Notes under the pieces: model-generated | What the model was told of the DNA's origin: nothing | Database searches by the model: none | The model's input: the letters and a program-made list of their open reading frames with translations, nothing else | NCBI RefSeq assembly: GCF_000472385.1 | Contig: NZ_AWZU01000004.1 | Location: 124,222 to 188,221 of the forward strand | DNA from: Bradyrhizobium sp. ARR65 | GTDB taxonomy: Bacteria > Pseudomonadota > Alphaproteobacteria > Rhizobiales > Xanthobacteraceae | Length of the DNA stretch: 64,000 nucleotides | Reading direction: 5' to 3' | Position numbers and translations under genes: made by a program | Part shown: positions 60,660 to 64,000 of the stretch, piece by piece | How positions within the stretch are numbered: the stretch's first letter is position 1 | How the letters are laid out: each line of letters begins with the position of its first letter

Positions 60660-61564
60660 TGTCGAGCGCGCCACCCTGTCTGCCGCCACGCGAGGTCACG
60701 CGTCCCCGAAACCCGCCGCCAGCGGGTGCGTGCGACACGCATGCGCATGTGTTCGGTCCGGCGGGTCAGTTCGCCTACGCCGACGACCGCAGCTACACCC
60801 CGCCGGACGCGCCACTCGCAAAATATCTCTCCATGCTCGATACGCTCGGCTTTGCCCGCGGCGTGCTGGTGCAGGGCAGCGCGCACGGCCGCGACAATTC
60901 CGCGATGCTGGACGCGCTGACGCGACGCCCGGACCGTCTGCGCGGCGTCGCGGTGGCGGATGCCGATGTCGCGCCGGCCAAATTGCGTGAATGGAACCGC
61001 TGCGGCGTGCGCGGACTGCGCTTCAATCATTTCTTTCGCGGTGGACAGTTGCACTATCGCGGCGGCGTGCCGCTCGAGGCGGCAAAAACTCTCGCCCCGG
61101 CGATGGCGGAACTCGGCTGGCATCTGCAGCTCTGGATCGATGTGAAGGACCTGCCCGACACGATACCGCTGCTGAAGTCGTTAGGCCTGCCGGTCGTGAT
61201 CGATCACATGGGCCGCACCGACGCCCGGGCGGGGACGCAGACGGCCGGTTTCCAGAGCCTCTTGCGCGCGGTCGGCGAAGGCTGGTGCTTTGCCAAACTG
61301 TCCGGCGCCCACCGCCTCAGCCAACAGGCGCCGGACTATCCCGACGCGCGGCCGTTTCATCAAGCGCTGGTCGCCGCCAATCCGGAGCGGCTGGTCTGGG
61401 GCAGCGACTGGCCGCATCCGCGCGTCGAGGGTGAAATGCCCGATGCCGGCCATCTGTTCGAGCTATTCCAGCAATGGACGCCGGATCTGAGCGTCCAGCG
61501 GCGCATCCTCGTCACCAATCCCGCAACGCTCTATGGGTTTTTCGAACCGAAAGCCGATCGATGA
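60656..61564 (+). CDS. Amidohydrolase-2 family hydrolase (LigI/PDC-hydrolase-like)
   Basis: A 302-residue TIM-barrel metal-dependent hydrolase. The first metal motif is GACDTHAHVFGP, VVIDHMGRTDA is a strand-6/7 His, and LVWGSDWPHPRVEGEMPDAG holds the conserved Asp. This is the pattern of 2-pyrone-4,6-dicarboxylate lactonase and related decarboxylase/lactonases. It overlaps the binding protein stop by 4 bases and its own stop overlaps the hydroxyacid dehydrogenase start. A lactone or dicarboxylate substrate is likely but not determined. Confidence 0.82.
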   Translation: MMSSAPPCLPPREVTRPRNPPPAGACDTHAHVFGPAGQFAYADDRSYTPPDAPLAKYLSMLDTLGFARGVLVQGSAHGRDNSAMLDALTRRPDRLRGVAVADADVAPAKLREWNRCGVRGLRFNHFFRGGQLHYRGGVPLEAAKTLAPAMAELGWHLQLWIDVKDLPDTIPLLKSLGLPVVIDHMGRTDARAGTQTAGFQSLLRAVGEGWCFAKLSGAHRLSQQAPDYPDARPFHQALVAANPERLVWGSDWPHPRVEGEMPDAGHLFELFQQWTPDLSVQRRILVTNPATLYGFFEPKADR

Positions 61565-62610
61565 CTGCCAACAACAAGCGCGTCTTCTACGTTAAATATC
61601 TCGCCCATCCGATCTATGCCGATATGCTGCGCGCGCGGCCAGACGTTCGGCTGGACAAGCTCGAAAATGAAAGCCCCGAGGAGGTCTTCGCGCCGATTCT
61701 GCGGGAGGCACATGCCTACCAGATCGGTGCCGCGCGTGACGAGCTTGCGCCGCATTTTCATGTCCAAGCAGACCTCTTGCGGCGGGCGCCGAACCTTCTG
61801 ATCGTCTCGTCCAACGGCGCGGGCTTCGATCCTGTCGACGTGGAGGCCTGCACGGCCGCCGGCGTCCTCGTGGTGAACCAGTCCGGAGGCAACGCGCATT
61901 CGGTGGCCGAGCATGCGCTCGGCATGATGCTCACGCTGTCCAAGCGCATCATCGAGGCCGACCGCACGTTGCGGCGGCAGTCGGGCGTCAACCGCAACGA
62001 TCTCATGGGCACCGAGGTGCAGACCCGGACCATTGGCATCATCGGCATCGGGAATGTCGGCCGCCGCATCGCCGAGCTCTGCAGCGGCCTGCTTGGCATG
62101 AAGGTGCTGGCCTATGATCCCTATCTCTCACGCGAGGAGATCGCCGCGCGCGGTGCGGAGAAGGTGGAACTTGATGAGCTCCTGCGCCGCTCGGACTACG
62201 TCTCGGTCAATTGCCCGCTGACCAGGGAAAGCCGCGGCATGATCGGCGCGCGTGAATTCGCGCTGATGCAGCCGCACGCCTATTTCATCACCACCGCGCG
62301 CGGGTTCATTCATGATGAGGCGGCACTGGAGGAGGCGCTGCGCAATAAGCGCATCGCCGGCGCCGGGCTCGACGTGTGGGCCAAGGAACCGCCGCCCCCG
62401 GAGCATCCATTGCTGCAATTCGACAACGTGCTGGCGAGCCCGCATACCGCAGGCGTCACCAGAGAGGCGCGGGAAAACATGGGGCGGATCGCCGCCGAGC
62501 AGATTCTCGATGCGCTGGATGGCAAGCGGCCGCCGCGCATCATCAATCCCGAAGTCTGGCCCCGCTACAGCGAACGTTTTGCCCGCGCCTTCGGGCTCAG
62601 GCCGCAATAG
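61561..62610 (+). CDS. D-2-hydroxyacid dehydrogenase (NAD-dependent)
   Basis: This 349-residue enzyme interconverts a 2-hydroxyacid and a 2-oxoacid. The Rossmann signature is IGIIGIGNVGRRIAELCSGL. The catalytic Arg/Glu/His regions are seen in NCPLTRESRGMIGAREFALM, YFITTARGFIHDEAALEEAL and LASPHTAGVTREARENMG. It starts at ATG 61561, overlapping the amidohydrolase stop. The 2-oxoacid made could be the substrate of the split decarboxylase encoded divergently 2 kb away, which would give a short oxidise-decarboxylate route. Confidence 0.87.
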   Translation: MTANNKRVFYVKYLAHPIYADMLRARPDVRLDKLENESPEEVFAPILREAHAYQIGAARDELAPHFHVQADLLRRAPNLLIVSSNGAGFDPVDVEACTAAGVLVVNQSGGNAHSVAEHALGMMLTLSKRIIEADRTLRRQSGVNRNDLMGTEVQTRTIGIIGIGNVGRRIAELCSGLLGMKVLAYDPYLSREEIAARGAEKVELDELLRRSDYVSVNCPLTRESRGMIGAREFALMQPHAYFITTARGFIHDEAALEEALRNKRIAGAGLDVWAKEPPPPEHPLLQFDNVLASPHTAGVTREARENMGRIAAEQILDALDGKRPPRIINPEVWPRYSERFARAFGLRPQ

Positions 62611-63028
62611 GCCGACGCCGTTAAGGCGGCGGAGAAGATTTTCTTCGCCGTGAGGGGGCTGAAAGCAACAAATGGGCTGCCGTCGGCACGGTCGACGACG
62701 GGGCCATTGCTATTTGCGCCGGCGCCTCGACAGCACGCTCGCGCCGGATCATTTTGCCCACCGCGCCGTGATTTTCGCGGGCTTTTCCGCCGGGCGCGAG
62801 GGTTCCTCTCGATGCAACGGATTGGTTCATTGCTGCGCTCCGCGTCGTCCCGCCTCTGGCGGCGCCTTGCGCTGATCGCCGCGATCGCGGCGGCGAGCCT
62901 GCCGGTCGCCGGGGTCTAAGATTGCTCGCCGACAAATTTCTTGCGCAATCTTGACGGTTGATCCTTGTCAACAGGCTCACGTTGGAGGAGCTTAAGCAGG
63001 GAGTTGAGTAATGTCGCAGGAGAGGCTC
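62611..63028. other. Spacer with one doubtful tiny frame
   Basis: About 420 bases. A 35-codon frame at 62812-62919 encodes a basic, then hydrophobic peptide (LALIAAIAAASLPVAGV at its end) that could be a signal-like peptide, but no Shine-Dalgarno supports it. Nothing else was recognised apart from the promoter of the next gene. Confidence 0.3.
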
Positions 63029-63241
63029 ATGTCGCGCTACGTCGTCAGCTTCATGAAAGATGTGCTCGGCGGTAACGGCCGGCAAATCGAGGTGTGCCAG
63101 AAGACCCTCGAAATCGACGCTTCGAGCGAGGGCGAGGCCACGGAACTCGCCAAGCAGAAGTTCTGCAAGGTCGAGCACCTTTGCGAGTGGTCCCTGCACG
63201 CCGATCGGATCCAGATCAAGTCCGCGGATTTTACGTCATAA
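63029..63241 (+). CDS. Small conserved-looking protein of unknown function
   Basis: A 70-residue soluble protein beginning MSRYVVSFMKDVLGGNGRQI and ending LHADRIQIKSADFTS, with two cysteines (EVCQKT and KFCKVEHLCEW region). Strong GGAGAGG lies 6 bases before ATG 63029; ATG 63011 upstream in frame also has GGGAG and adds six residues. I recall similar small proteins in other bradyrhizobia. Function is unknown. It stands alone between a metabolic operon and a kinase gene. Confidence 0.7.
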   Translation: MSRYVVSFMKDVLGGNGRQIEVCQKTLEIDASSEGEATELAKQKFCKVEHLCEWSLHADRIQIKSADFTS

Positions 63242-63294
63242 CAGACAAGACCGACCGCTCATTGCATTAGATTACATCGCCGGCGAAAGCCGCC

Positions 63295-64000
63295 TTACTT
63301 CAACGGCACGAATTTCAGCGAAAAGCATGCGCCATGGGGGCGGCGGTTTTCGACCGTGATCGTCGCCGAATGCAGTTCAGCGATCCGCTGCACGATCGAA
63401 AGGCCAAGCCCCGTGCTGCCCGCCTTTCGGCGATCGCGACGCCAGAAGCGGCGGAAAATGAGCTTGCGCTCGTCCTCGGGAATGCCGGGTCCGTGGTCGA
63501 GAACGCTTACTGTCCCGCCGTTCTCGACGAGAAATTCGACGGTCGATCCCGGCGGGGTATGATTGATGGCATTCTCGGCCAGGTTGCGGATGGCGCGGCT
63601 TAGCATCTCCGGATTGCCCTTCACCCAGACCGGCTCGGTCGTCCCGTAGAGAGCGACATCCTTGCCTTGCGCGAGCGCGAGCGGCGCCACGAACTCCGCC
63701 ACCTCGGCCGCGACCGACTGCAGGTCGGCCTTTTCCGAAGGCTCGATCGCCAGAGCATCCAGTTCGGCGATATCGAGCAGTTGGCCGATGATGTGCGCCA
63801 TGCCCTCGGCGTTTTGCCGCAGCGCCTGGCGTGTCTCCTGGTCCTCGAGAAAATCGATGCGCGTGCGCAGGATGCTGAGCGGCGTGCGCAGCTCATGTGC
63901 GGCATCGGCGGTAAAATCACGCTGGACCTTGAAAGCCTCCTCGAGCCGATCGAGCCCCTGGTTCACCGCCGAGACCAGCGGGCGAACTTCGCGCGGGATC
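63295..64000 (-). CDS. Sensor histidine kinase, C-terminal part (cut by window edge)
   Basis: Only the cytoplasmic end is in the window, about 234 residues. It covers the last helix of the linker, the HisKA site (DFTADAAHELRTPLSILRTR), then the ATPase domain with N box (RAIRNLAENAINHTPPGS), G1 (VLDHGPGIPEDERK) and G2 (GSTGLGLSIVQRIAELHSAT). It resembles QseC/TctE-like OmpR-partner kinases. The sensor and membrane part lie beyond 64000. A response regulator may be upstream outside the window. Confidence 0.88.
   Translation of the reverse strand, partial: IPREVRPLVSAVNQGLDRLEEAFKVQRDFTADAAHELRTPLSILRTRIDFLEDQETRQALRQNAEGMAHIIGQLLDIAELDALAIEPSEKADLQSVAAEVAEFVAPLALAQGKDVALYGTTEPVWVKGNPEMLSRAIRNLAENAINHTPPGSTVEFLVENGGTVSVLDHGPGIPEDERKLIFRRFWRRDRRKAGSTGLGLSIVQRIAELHSATITVENRRPHGACFSLKFVPLK

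Overview
The window looks like chromosomal DNA of a Bradyrhizobium-type alphaproteobacterium (Nitrobacteraceae). The evidence is high GC, a GlnE adenylyltransferase behind a sensor kinase, an fdsGBACD soluble NAD-dependent formate dehydrogenase, an oxalate degradation cluster (oxc, frc and OxlT-like carriers), CckA/PleC-style kinases and dispersed palindromic repeats of rhizobial type. No rRNA, tRNA or CRISPR was seen.

Region 1 (1 to about 11,540) reads as a degraded genomic island. It starts with a divergent locus: a metallo-beta-lactamase-fold protein (plus a further gene running off the left edge) against a WYL-domain regulator followed by a frameshifted MNT-type nucleotidyltransferase. 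Then come IS66 and IS630 scraps, an apparently intact IS110-family element with a structured leader, two membrane protein genes, decayed phage-like genes, a GreA/GreB-family gene and a P4-type tyrosine integrase. The island appears to end exactly in the last codons of an OmpR-type response regulator. Its partner kinase gene follows immediately, so that gene end is a likely attachment site.

Region 2 (11.5-16 kb) is the orphaned kinase overlapping glnE. Region 3 (16-26.6 kb) is formate metabolism: fdsGBACD with a divergent LysR regulator, an OxlT-like carrier and a formamidase/acetamidase with a twin-arginine motif. Region 4 (26.7-40.4 kb) is mostly single genes: a SAM-cyclase-ATPase-TPR protein, a cupin, a patatin, a PAS kinase, a cation-diffusion transporter, a quinone oxidoreductase, a nitronate monooxygenase, a CBS protein and a YkgJ-like protein, separated by repeats.

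Region 5 (40.4-57.8 kb) holds a porin, two TPR proteins with O-GlcNAc-transferase-like C-termini, two OxlT-like carriers, a 45-residue protein, frc, oxc, a GntR/FCD regulator and an ADP-forming acyl-CoA synthetase. Seven copies of one operator-like palindrome (TGGYAT-N5-ATRCCA) lie upstream of the CBS gene, the porin, both carriers, the small gene, gntR and the synthetase. This suggests a GntR regulon built around oxalate: oxalate enters, is turned into oxalyl-CoA (Frc) and decarboxylated to formyl-CoA (Oxc), and the released formate is oxidised by FdsGBA.

Region 6 (57.9-64 kb) has a VanZ-like gene, a split TPP-dependent decarboxylase divergent from a TctC-type binding protein/amidohydrolase/2-hydroxyacid dehydrogenase operon, a small conserved-looking gene and the end of another sensor kinase.
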